This document shows positions 1-5,560 of a DNA stretch of 6,319 bases, in pieces. The DNA is from Pseudomonadota bacterium (GTDB lineage Bacteria; Pseudomonadota; Gammaproteobacteria; Burkholderiales; Burkholderiaceae_B). The stretch's first letter is position 1; each line of letters opens with the position of its first letter. The position numbers were made by a program, and so were the translations under genes. The DNA lies in the NCBI GenBank assembly GCA_023389535.1, contig JAEWEH010000256.1, positions 1-6,319 on the forward strand, given 5' to 3'. Below the pieces are notes generated by a model. That model did not search any database. It saw nothing but the letters and a program-made list of their open reading frames with translations, and had not been told where the DNA came from.

Positions 1-80
1 CGGCTGGCTTGTGCAATGTAGCGCCCGACGCAATACCGGCGCCGGCTCTATGAAGAGTCCTCAGGTATTGGCATAAGGGG
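1..80 (+). other. Left-edge segment, probably the 3' end of an upstream transcription unit
   Basis: No gene can be identified in this stretch. All three forward frames close before the terminator that follows: stops lie at 19-21, 51-53 and 74-76. The frame ending with TAA at 74-76 is open from the window edge and stops four bases before the terminator stem, so it could be the tail of an upstream gene. The frame ending at 51-53 is equally possible. There is also a 7-bp inverted repeat (31-37 with 64-70) enclosing a palindrome at 36-45, so an untranslated structured RNA cannot be excluded. The strand is inferred from the orientation of the terminator. Confidence 0.3.
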
Positions 81-114
81 ATAGCCCAGATGTTTTATCT
101 GGGCTATTTATTTT
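81..114 (+). terminator. Strong Rho-independent terminator of the upstream unit
   Basis: A perfect 11-bp stem (81-91 with 97-107) with a 5-base loop (92-96) is followed by a T-rich tail at 107-114 (one A interrupts it). The reverse strand has no T-run, so it terminates + strand transcription entering from the left. An ATG at 90 lies inside the stem, which argues against using it as the start of the following regulator. Confidence 0.8.
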
Positions 115-134
115 CATTGACTGAATCGTCGTTC

Positions 135-899
135 ATGCAAAACCGTAAGCGCAAGCTCTTCAATCCATTTCCCAAGTATTTGCAGTTGCGCGAGATCCTG
201 CGCAAGCGGATGCTGAAAGATTATCAGGTGGGCGACCGGCTGCCGTCGGAGCAGGCATTGTGCGATGAGTTCAGGGTGTCGCGCGAGACCGTCCGGGAAG
301 CATTGCGCGAGTTCGAGAACCAGGGGCTGATCGAGCGCCACCGTGCTCAAGGCACCTTCCTGGTGCGCAGGCCGGAAGGGGGCCTGGACGAGCGCTTGAC
401 GGGCCTGACCGAGGATTTCAGCGCCTTGAGCCTGGACACCCACGCGAAGGTGTTGCTCGCGCAAGCCATACCCGCTCCTCAAGAGGCGTCGCTGTTCGCG
501 CCGCCCGGGGAAGAGATTTTCTGTATCCGGCGCTTGCGCTATTTTGGCGGCGTGCCGCTGGCGCTGCATGATGCATACTTGCCGGTAGACATGGGCCAGA
601 AATTGGCGCGTCTGGACTTAAGCCGGACGTCCATTATGCGCGAACTCGACGAAACGCTTGCTATTGCTTATTTCGAAGAGCGCGAGCTGATCGAGGCGGC
701 GCTCGCCAATGATGATCTCGCCGCTCAATTGCAGACGGACCGCGGTGCGGCTTTGTTGTTGCTGACGCGGTTTTTTGTGGACCGGGAAGGCGAACCTTTG
801 GTGCTTTTCCGGTCTTACTACCGTTCGGATCGCTACTACTACACCTTGAATCTGGGTGATCGCCGTGTCCGCAGGGCTGCCAATACCAGGCAGCTTTAA
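135..899 (+). CDS. GntR-family transcriptional regulator, HutC/UTRA type
   Basis: A 254-residue DNA-binding regulator. The N-terminal winged helix-turn-helix (about residues 12-78) contains the GntR signature: GDRLPSEQALCDEF, then VSRETVREAL, then GLIERHRAQGTFL. The rest (about 95-245) fits a UTRA effector domain, with ERLTGLTEDF at its start and IRRLRYFGGVPLALHDAYLP in the middle. HutC-subfamily members bind small metabolites here and release operator DNA. The reading frame also has an ATG at 90 with a GG-rich stretch 9 bases upstream, but that start lies inside a terminator stem and would add a hydrophobic leader (FYLGYLFSL) foreign to the family. I therefore chose 135, although no clear Shine-Dalgarno precedes it. 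The likely target is the downstream receptor/hydrolase pair, and possibly its own gene. The effector is unknown. Confidence 0.9.
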   Translation: MQNRKRKLFNPFPKYLQLREILRKRMLKDYQVGDRLPSEQALCDEFRVSRETVREALREFENQGLIERHRAQGTFLVRRPEGGLDERLTGLTEDFSALSLDTHAKVLLAQAIPAPQEASLFAPPGEEIFCIRRLRYFGGVPLALHDAYLPVDMGQKLARLDLSRTSIMRELDETLAIAYFEERELIEAALANDDLAAQLQTDRGAALLLLTRFFVDREGEPLVLFRSYYRSDRYYYTLNLGDRRVRRAANTRQL

Positions 900-1064
900 C
901 TTCATATACCAGTCAAGCGGCCGTGAGCGCTGTTCATAGGACAGTACCTGCACGCTGGTGCTGGCGCACAGGACATAGCTCGTAGAAGCCCGGTGTGAAT
1001 GAATCCAGCGGGACTGATGCGCCGGCGCCGCGCGTGATTACGGCGCCGCTCTTCCCGCATGCAT

Positions 1065-1086
1065 AAACTATTTTTATCTGTAGTTT
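1065..1086. promoter_or_regulatory. Inverted repeat, candidate operator
   Basis: AAACTA at 1065-1070 and its exact reverse complement TAGTTT at 1081-1086 are separated by 10 bases. The repeat lies just upstream of the predicted promoter of the receptor gene, so it is placed where an activator or repressor could bind. Linking it to the GntR protein is inference; it does not match the GT-N-TA-N-AC core usually quoted for HutC-type operators. Confidence 0.35.
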
Positions 1087-1091
1087 AAAAG

Positions 1092-1126
1092 ATCAAATTG
1101 ATTTAACCATCGCGCAAGAGTATGGT
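1092..1126 (+). promoter_or_regulatory. Predicted sigma70 promoter with overlapping palindrome
   Basis: A -35-like TTGATT (1098-1103) and a -10-like TATGGT (1121-1126) are spaced by 17 bases, predicting a start near 1133 and a leader of about 47 bases before the receptor gene. The perfect 11-base palindrome ATCAAATTGAT (1092-1102) overlaps the -35 box, a typical place for a repressor. The box matches are partial (five and four of six), so this is a prediction. Confidence 0.45.
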
Positions 1127-1179
1127 CTATGAGCTAATCAATAATTGCGCAGGGCACTGGAGCTCTGGAGGAGATCAGA

Positions 1180-2154
1180 ATGAAGTTTTTAGCAGCACGC
1201 GGCCGGAAGTGGCTTGCGATGTTCGGCCTGGCAGTATCCATGGGGGCGCAGGCCGCTTACCCTGAAAAGCCCATCCAAGTGGTGATTTCCTTTCCGCCGG
1301 CGGGTGCGACCGACGTGCTGGCGCGCGCGGTGGGCCAACGCCTGTCCACGGAATTGGGCCAGTCCGTGGTGGTGGATAACAAGCCGGGCGCCGGCGGGGC
1401 GATCGGCCTGATGGCAGGCGCGCGGGCGCCGAACAATGGCTACGTGCTGTATCTGGCCGCCACGACCAATCAGGCGATTGCCGCGGCTATCTATAAGGAT
1501 CAGCAAGCCCATCTGGCAAAGGACTTCGAACCCATCGGCTTGATTGGGTACGTTCCGCATGCATTGGTGGTGCCGGCCACCTTGCCGGTCAAGACAGTGA
1601 AAGAACTGATCGAGTACATCAAGGCCGCGCCCGGTGACTACAACTATGCATCGCAAGGGGTGGGCACGCTGTCGCACCTGGAAGGCGAGTTGTTCACGGC
1701 CCGCTACGGTTTGAAGATCACGCACGTTCCCTACAAGGGCAGCGTGCAGGCGCTGCCGGATGTCGCCAATGGCACGGCAACCATGATGTTCGACAGCGTG
1801 ACGGGCTCCATGCCTTTGGCTAAGGGCGGCCGCTTGCGCTATCTGGCCGTGGCTTCGCCCGCGCGCGTGGCGCTGTTGCCGGATGTCCCGACTTTGGGCG
1901 AGGCTGGCGTCGAAAACGTGATCCCGGACAATCGCTTCGGCCTGTTCGCCCCCAAGGGCACGCCGGCGGATGTGTTGGAAACCGTGTCCGCGGCATTGAA
2001 GCGCGCGCTGGCCGATCCCGATCTGCAGTCTTCCCTGGCCACGCAAGCGGTCCAATTGATGTATGCCCCGGGGCCGGACCTGCAAAAGGTGGTGGAGGAC
2101 GAGCATAAATATTGGGCCGACGTGGTTAAGTCGGCCAATGTCAGTGCCAAGTAA
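1180..2154 (+). CDS. Bug-family (TctC-like) tripartite tricarboxylate periplasmic receptor
   Basis: A 324-residue extracytoplasmic solute receptor, the usual length for the Bug family. It starts with a Sec signal peptide: basic MKFLAARGRK, a hydrophobic core, then cleavage after AQA (residue 25) or one residue later. The mature protein opens with the typical YPEKPIQVVISFPP. Other family marks are ATDVLARAVGQRL, VVDNKPGAGGAIG, HVPYKGSVQALPDVANG and LLPDVPTLGEAGV. A strong ribosome site, GGAGGAG (1167-1173), lies 6 bases before the ATG and fixes the start. Bug receptors capture carboxylates, amino acids or related acids in the periplasm. No TctA/TctB membrane components are visible here, so this is an orphan receptor, which is common in Bordetella-like genomes. 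Its ligand cannot be read from the sequence; adjacency to a hydrolase hints that both act on the same compound. Confidence 0.95.
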   Translation: MKFLAARGRKWLAMFGLAVSMGAQAAYPEKPIQVVISFPPAGATDVLARAVGQRLSTELGQSVVVDNKPGAGGAIGLMAGARAPNNGYVLYLAATTNQAIAAAIYKDQQAHLAKDFEPIGLIGYVPHALVVPATLPVKTVKELIEYIKAAPGDYNYASQGVGTLSHLEGELFTARYGLKITHVPYKGSVQALPDVANGTATMMFDSVTGSMPLAKGGRLRYLAVASPARVALLPDVPTLGEAGVENVIPDNRFGLFAPKGTPADVLETVSAALKRALADPDLQSSLATQAVQLMYAPGPDLQKVVEDEHKYWADVVKSANVSAK

Positions 2155-2189
2155 CGCGAGCTGACAGAAGCACAACCCAGTACGTCATA

Positions 2190-2200
2190 GATTAATCAAT
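2190..2200. promoter_or_regulatory. Palindrome containing a motif shared with the receptor promoter
   Basis: GATTAATC (2190-2197) is a perfect palindrome and overlaps TAATCAAT (2193-2200). The same 8-mer occurs at 1135-1142 before the receptor gene, and a 7-of-8 inverted version occurs at 1097-1104. It may be a second binding site of the nearby GntR regulator. Short AT-rich words can recur by chance. Confidence 0.25.
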
Positions 2201-2212
2201 CCCGCCCTCTGC

Positions 2213-2246
2213 GAGCCGGCGCCCGGTGAACCCTGGCGCCGGTTTC
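2213..2246 (+). terminator. GC-rich hairpin between receptor and hydrolase genes (attenuator or terminator)
   Basis: A perfect 8-bp GC stem pairs 2216-2223 with 2235-2242. It can extend outward by G-U and A-U pairs (2213-2215 with 2243-2245) and inward by a small GG/CC stem closed by a TGAA loop. It is followed by only three Ts, so it is a weak terminator at best. It may reduce transcription into the hydrolase gene or protect the 3' end of the receptor transcript. Confidence 0.45.
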
Positions 2247-2279
2247 GCCGTCGGTACCTTTACTTTTATGTGGCAAAAA

Positions 2280-3884
2280 ATGAGCAAGGCTACGGATTTC
2301 TGGTCGTTCCCCTATACCTCGCAACGCATGCCGGTCCTGGCCGACAATGTAGTCAGCACCTCGCAGCCGCTGGCCAGCGCGGCCGGCTTGCAGATGTTCA
2401 TGCGCGGCGGCAATGCCATGGACGCGGCGCTGGCAACCGCTATCGCGCTGACCGTTGTCGAGCCGTGCATGAACGGCATCGGCGGCGATCTGTTCGCATT
2501 GGTCTGGGATGGCTCTGCCATGCATGGCTTGAACTCCAGCGGGCGCGCACCGGCTGCCTGGACGCCGGACCGCTACGCCAGCATGCAGGCCATGCCGGTA
2601 CGCGGCTGGGATAGCGTGACCGTGCCGGGCGCGGTGGCCGGTTGGCGCGCGCTGGCGGAAAAATTCGGCAGCCTGTCATTCGAGGATTATTTTGAACCCG
2701 CCGTGCGCTATGCGCGCGACGGCTTTCTGGTGTCGCCCACCGTGCATAGGCAGTGGCAGGCACAAATCGGCGAACTGTCGGGGCAACCCGGCTTCATGGA
2801 TGCCTTCGCCCCGGGTGGGCGCGCGCCTTTGCCGGGGGAACGCTTTATATGCCCCGGCCAGGCCGACACGCTGGAAAAGATCGCCCGCAGCAAGGGGGAC
2901 GCCTTCTACAAGGGCGAACTGGCTGCCGCGATAGCGGCCCATGCGCGCAATACCGGCGGCCTGATCACGGAAGCCGACCTGGCGGCGCATAAGGCCGATT
3001 GGGTCGAACCCATCCGCATGGCGTACCGCGACCTGGAGGTCGTGGAAATCGGCCCCAACGGTCAGGGGATAGGCGCGCTGATGGCGCTGGGCATGCTGGA
3101 CTCGCTCGATGTTTCACATCTGGCGCCGGATTCGGCGGAGTATGTGCACTTGCAGGTCGAGGCCATGAAACTGGCGTTTGCGGATCTGCATGCTTATGTT
3201 GGCGATGCCGACTGCATGTCTCCCGGCATGGCGCAAAAGCTGCTGGACCCCAAATACCTTGCGTCCCGGGCGCGGGCCATCGACCCGCACAAGGCGGCTT
3301 ATCCGGGCCCTGGCAATCCGCATTCGGGCGGCACGGTCTACCTGACCGCAGCCGACAAGAACGGCATGATGGTGTCCTTGATCCAGTCCAATTTCAAGGG
3401 GTTTGGTTCGGGTGTGGTGGTACCGGGCACGGGCATCGCGCTGCACAACCGCGGCTGTGGCTTCAGCACGCAAGCCGGGCATTGCAATCAGGTGGGTCCG
3501 GGCAAGCGGCCTTTCCATACGATTATTCCGGGCTTCATGATGCGTGGCGGCCAGCCTCTGGCCAGCTTCGGCCTGATGGGCGGTTCCATCCAGGCCCAGG
3601 GCCATGTGCAGATGGCCTGCCGCTTGGCGGACTTTGGACAGAACCCGCAGTCGGCCAGCGATGCGCCGCGCTGGCGTGTCGCCGACGACAACCGCCAGTT
3701 GCGGGTGGAATGGAATATGCCGGCCGAAACGGTGCAAGGCCTGCGCGAGCGCGGCCACGATGTCGAGGCCGGCCCGCGTTTCGACCTGGAATTCGGCTGC
3801 GCCCAGTTCGCCATGCGCCTGGATGGCGGCGGCTATGCGGCGGCATCTGACCACCGCAAGGACGGCTGCGCGATGGGGATCTAG
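2280..3884 (+). CDS. Gamma-glutamyltransferase-like Ntn hydrolase (YwrD-like subgroup)
   Basis: A 534-residue proenzyme of the gamma-glutamyltranspeptidase fold, which self-cleaves before a catalytic Thr. N-terminal marks are NVVSTSQPLAS, GGNAMDAALATAIALTVVEP and GIGGDLF. Arg89 in SSGRAP matches the Arg that binds the substrate carboxylate. The nucleophile is Thr352 in HSGGTVYLTAADKNG, predicting a large subunit of about 351 and a small subunit of 183 residues. FGLMGGSIQAQGH supplies the oxyanion-loop glycines. No signal peptide is seen, so it should be cytoplasmic, like YwrD-type members and unlike secreted GGT. The Asp that holds the gamma-glutamyl amino group (42 residues after Thr in E. 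coli) is Gly394 here, and the usual Ser-Ser is His413-Thr414, so the substrate may be another amide. Starts at GTG 2226, ATG 2268 or ATG 2280 are possible; 2226 falls in a hairpin loop. None has a good ribosome site, and 2268 would add only four residues. Confidence 0.88.
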   Translation: MSKATDFWSFPYTSQRMPVLADNVVSTSQPLASAAGLQMFMRGGNAMDAALATAIALTVVEPCMNGIGGDLFALVWDGSAMHGLNSSGRAPAAWTPDRYASMQAMPVRGWDSVTVPGAVAGWRALAEKFGSLSFEDYFEPAVRYARDGFLVSPTVHRQWQAQIGELSGQPGFMDAFAPGGRAPLPGERFICPGQADTLEKIARSKGDAFYKGELAAAIAAHARNTGGLITEADLAAHKADWVEPIRMAYRDLEVVEIGPNGQGIGALMALGMLDSLDVSHLAPDSAEYVHLQVEAMKLAFADLHAYVGDADCMSPGMAQKLLDPKYLASRARAIDPHKAAYPGPGNPHSGGTVYLTAADKNGMMVSLIQSNFKGFGSGVVVPGTGIALHNRGCGFSTQAGHCNQVGPGKRPFHTIIPGFMMRGGQPLASFGLMGGSIQAQGHVQMACRLADFGQNPQSASDAPRWRVADDNRQLRVEWNMPAETVQGLRERGHDVEAGPRFDLEFGCAQFAMRLDGGGYAAASDHRKDGCAMGI

Positions 3885-3902
3885 CCGGATTTGATATTGG
3901 GA

Positions 3903-3947
3903 AATACCCTGGCTTGTAGCACTTAATGGCCAAAGGGTATTCTCTTT
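3903..3947 (+). terminator. Probable terminator after the hydrolase gene
   Basis: AATACCCT (3903-3910) pairs exactly with AGGGTATT (3934-3941), and an inner GGC/GCC stem (3911-3913 with 3929-3931) extends it with a two-base bulge. The pyrimidine-rich tail TCTCTTT (3941-3947) follows. It lies 18 bases after the hydrolase stop codon and before the riboswitch, so it would separate the two units. The loop is long and the tail is not pure T. Confidence 0.5.
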
Positions 3948-3959
3948 GCGTCGTAACGC

Positions 3960-4128
3960 AATCATGTAGAAGAGTCCGGCCCCGAGCCGGCGCCGACGGA
4001 GCAACCGCCCCGGAAACTCTCAGGCAGCAGGACTGCATGATTCTGACAATCTGGAGAGCGGCCTTAAATGGCCCACCGAAGGGGAACCCGGCGCCGCGCC
4101 GGTGAAACTCTCAGGTACCAAGACAGAT
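3960..4128 (+). ncRNA. Tandem glycine riboswitch (two aptamers)
   Basis: A cis-acting leader RNA with two glycine aptamers. Aptamer 1 (3960-4042) is closed by a 10-bp P1 with one G-U pair (3960-3969 with 4033-4042). It contains CCGACGGAGCAACC (3993-4006) and the hallmark GGAAACTCTCAGG (4012-4024), then CAGGACTG. A six-base linker (4043-4048) leads to aptamer 2 (4049-4128), closed by ATCTG with CAGAT (4049-4053, 4124-4128). This contains GGAGAG, CACCGAAGGGGAA and GAAACTCTCAGGTACC followed by AAGACAG. These strings and their order match the gcvT-type glycine element, where tandem aptamers joined by a short linker are classic. The promoter is uncertain: a weak pair TTGTAG/TATTCT (3914-3919, 3938-3943) overlaps the preceding terminator. 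It controls the oxidoreductase gene that follows directly. Confidence 0.95.
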
Positions 4129-4164
4129 GGGGCGCCGCCGCTATAAGGCGGCGGCCCATTTTTT
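4129..4164 (+). terminator. Riboswitch expression platform: intrinsic terminator
   Basis: It begins at the base after the second aptamer. GCCGCCGC (4134-4141) pairs with GCGGCGGC (4148-4155) around the loop 4142-4147. A bulged C (4133) separates this from two further G-C pairs (4131-4132 with 4156-4157). Six Ts follow (4159-4164), then the ribosome site TTGGAG at 4166-4171 and the start codon. Glycine binding is therefore likely to act by premature termination or readthrough. The sequence alone does not tell whether glycine turns the gene on or off. Confidence 0.85.
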
Positions 4165-4176
4165 CTTGGAGTCCGC

Positions 4177-5475
4177 ATGCACCATATTGTCGTTATCGGC
4201 GCCGGTATCACCGGCGTCACGTCCGCGTATGCCCTGCGCAAACTGGGCCATGATGTTACTGTCATCGATCGCCAGCGCTATTGCGGGATGGAAACGTCCT
4301 ACGCCAACGGCGGCCAGCTATCGGCCAGCAATGCCGAGGTCTGGAACAATACGGCGACCCTGATCAAGGGTATACGCTGGATGTTTACGCGCGATGCCCC
4401 CTTGTTGGTCAATCCCGCTTTCAGTTGGCATAAATATTCCTGGATGATGGAATTCGTGCGCAACGTAGCCAACTACCGCCGCAACACCGTAGAGACCACC
4501 CGGCTCGCGATCGAGGCCCGGGAACACCTTTACCGCATGGCCCAGGAAGAGGGCATCGATTTCGACCTCGAACGGCGCGGCATCCTGCATGTGTATCACG
4601 ACCGTAAAAGCTTCGAGACCGGCCGCCGCGTCAGTCAGCTACTGCGCGAAGGCGGACTGGAACGGCACGAGGTCACACCCGAAGAAGCGCAGGCCATCGA
4701 GCCGGCCATGCGCCGCGCTTGCTATGGTGGCTTCTATACGCCCAGCGACGCCACCGGCGACATCCACAAGTTCACACGTGGGCTGGCCGACGCCTGCTTG
4801 CGTATGGGTGTCGTGTTCAGGATGGACACCGATGTGCAAACCATACGGCCGGTGGGCAACCGGCATAGTCTGTCGCTGGCGCCGGCAAGCGCAAGCCGCA
4901 TCCAGCAAGTGCCGCATGCGGACGGCTCGGTGCGTGCGTACGGCGGGCCGGGGCGGGGCGCCCATCTGGACAGCCTGCAGGCGGATGCCGTGGTGATATG
5001 CGCGGGTGCGGCCAGCAGGCGTTTCGCCGCCATGCTGGGCGACCGGGTCAATATCTATCCGGTGAAGGGTTATTCCATTACCGTCAAGCTGGATGATGCC
5101 GCCAGTGTGCAGGCGGCCCCTTGGGTCAGTCTGCTGGATGAAGAGGCGAAGATCGTCACCAGCCGATTGGGCGAACAGCGTTTCCGGGTCGCGGGAACCG
5201 CGGAATTCAACGGTTTCAATAAGGATATCCGCGCCGACCGCATACAGCCGTTGGTGGACTGGGTGCGCCGCAGCTTTCCTGATGTCGATACGGCGCAGGT
5301 CGTACCGTGGGCGGGCCTGCGCCCCATGATGCCGGACATGATGCCGCGCGTGCGGGCCGGAAACAGGCCGGGCGTGTTCTATAACACCGGCCATGGGCAT
5401 CTTGGATGGACGCTGTCGCCGATCACCGCACATTTGCTGGGGGCAGCGGTGCAAGAGCGCCTGGCGGCGGCCTGA
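4177..5475 (+). CDS. FAD-dependent D-amino-acid dehydrogenase-like oxidoreductase (DadA family)
   Basis: A 432-residue flavoprotein of the DAO/DadA family, which oxidatively deaminates D-amino acids or glycine to the keto acid and ammonia, passing electrons from FAD to the respiratory chain. The N-terminal Rossmann motif is VVIGAGITGVTSAYAL (GxGxxG at residues 8-13), with an acidic residue ending the second strand in VTVIDR. Further DadA-like marks are ETSYANGGQLS, IKGIRWMFTRDAPL, YPVKGYSITV, WAGLRPMMPDMMP and, near the C-terminus, NTGHGHLGWT. Compared with E. coli DadA, which I recall, residues 226-268 contain about 26 extra residues and the C-terminal tail is shorter. Start ATG 4177 follows GGAG (4168-4171) by 5 bases. 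The gene lies directly under a tandem glycine riboswitch, which suggests glycine or a glycine-derived compound as substrate or signal. The exact substrate is inference, so I give no symbol. Confidence 0.92.
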   Translation: MHHIVVIGAGITGVTSAYALRKLGHDVTVIDRQRYCGMETSYANGGQLSASNAEVWNNTATLIKGIRWMFTRDAPLLVNPAFSWHKYSWMMEFVRNVANYRRNTVETTRLAIEAREHLYRMAQEEGIDFDLERRGILHVYHDRKSFETGRRVSQLLREGGLERHEVTPEEAQAIEPAMRRACYGGFYTPSDATGDIHKFTRGLADACLRMGVVFRMDTDVQTIRPVGNRHSLSLAPASASRIQQVPHADGSVRAYGGPGRGAHLDSLQADAVVICAGAASRRFAAMLGDRVNIYPVKGYSITVKLDDAASVQAAPWVSLLDEEAKIVTSRLGEQRFRVAGTAEFNGFNKDIRADRIQPLVDWVRRSFPDVDTAQVVPWAGLRPMMPDMMPRVRAGNRPGVFYNTGHGHLGWTLSPITAHLLGAAVQERLAAA

Positions 5476-5560
5476 TGGATCCAGGGGACGCGGAGCATTC
5501 ATCTGGCTGTCAGTTACACGGGTGTAGCATGGTCCGTTTGAACTACCGGCCTCTTAGAGA
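5476..5560. other. Intergenic gap with a small palindrome before the glycosyltransferase
   Basis: A short gap of 85 bases after the oxidoreductase stop, with no convincing terminator or promoter. It holds a perfect 12-base palindrome, TACACGGGTGTA (5515-5526), whose two-base centre is too tight for an RNA hairpin, so it would act as DNA if it acts at all. An ATG at 5529 opens only a short ORF in another frame (ending at 5648), with no family resemblance. Confidence 0.35.

Larger units (their letters stand above)
900..1179. other. Intergenic control region between regulator and receptor
   Basis: No credible gene is seen. The left part (900-1060) is GC-rich and holds a hairpin at 1023-1048: two self-complementary 8-mers (1023-1030, 1041-1048) around a 10-base loop. 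It could end the regulator transcript but has no T-run. The right part (1060-1160) is strikingly AT-rich and carries the promoter and candidate operators listed separately. Confidence 0.6.

Noticed and set aside
31..80. Resemblance of the left-edge sequence (AAGAGTCCTCAGGTATTGG) to the 3' half of a glycine aptamer
   Set aside because: Only a short CTCAGGTA core agrees. There is no GAAACTCTC, no partner 5' half in the window, and the stretch can also be read as the end of a coding frame.
2999..3850. Plus-strand 283-codon frame inside the hydrolase gene
   Set aside because: It is in another frame of a gene with clear GGT motifs, and its product is low-complexity Gly/Arg/Ala-rich.
3114..4004. 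Long minus-strand frame (296 codons) opposite the hydrolase gene
   Set aside because: It shadows a well-conserved gene and its translation is rich in Arg, His and Ala with no family motif; this is a typical GC-rich antisense artefact.
36..4095. Recurrence of the palindrome CCGGCGCC in every large intergenic region (36, 1022, 2216, 3987, 4088)
   Set aside because: Its reverse complement also occurs inside genes (for example near 3122, 4877 and 5744), and such words are expected in GC-rich DNA. Two copies are part of the riboswitch.
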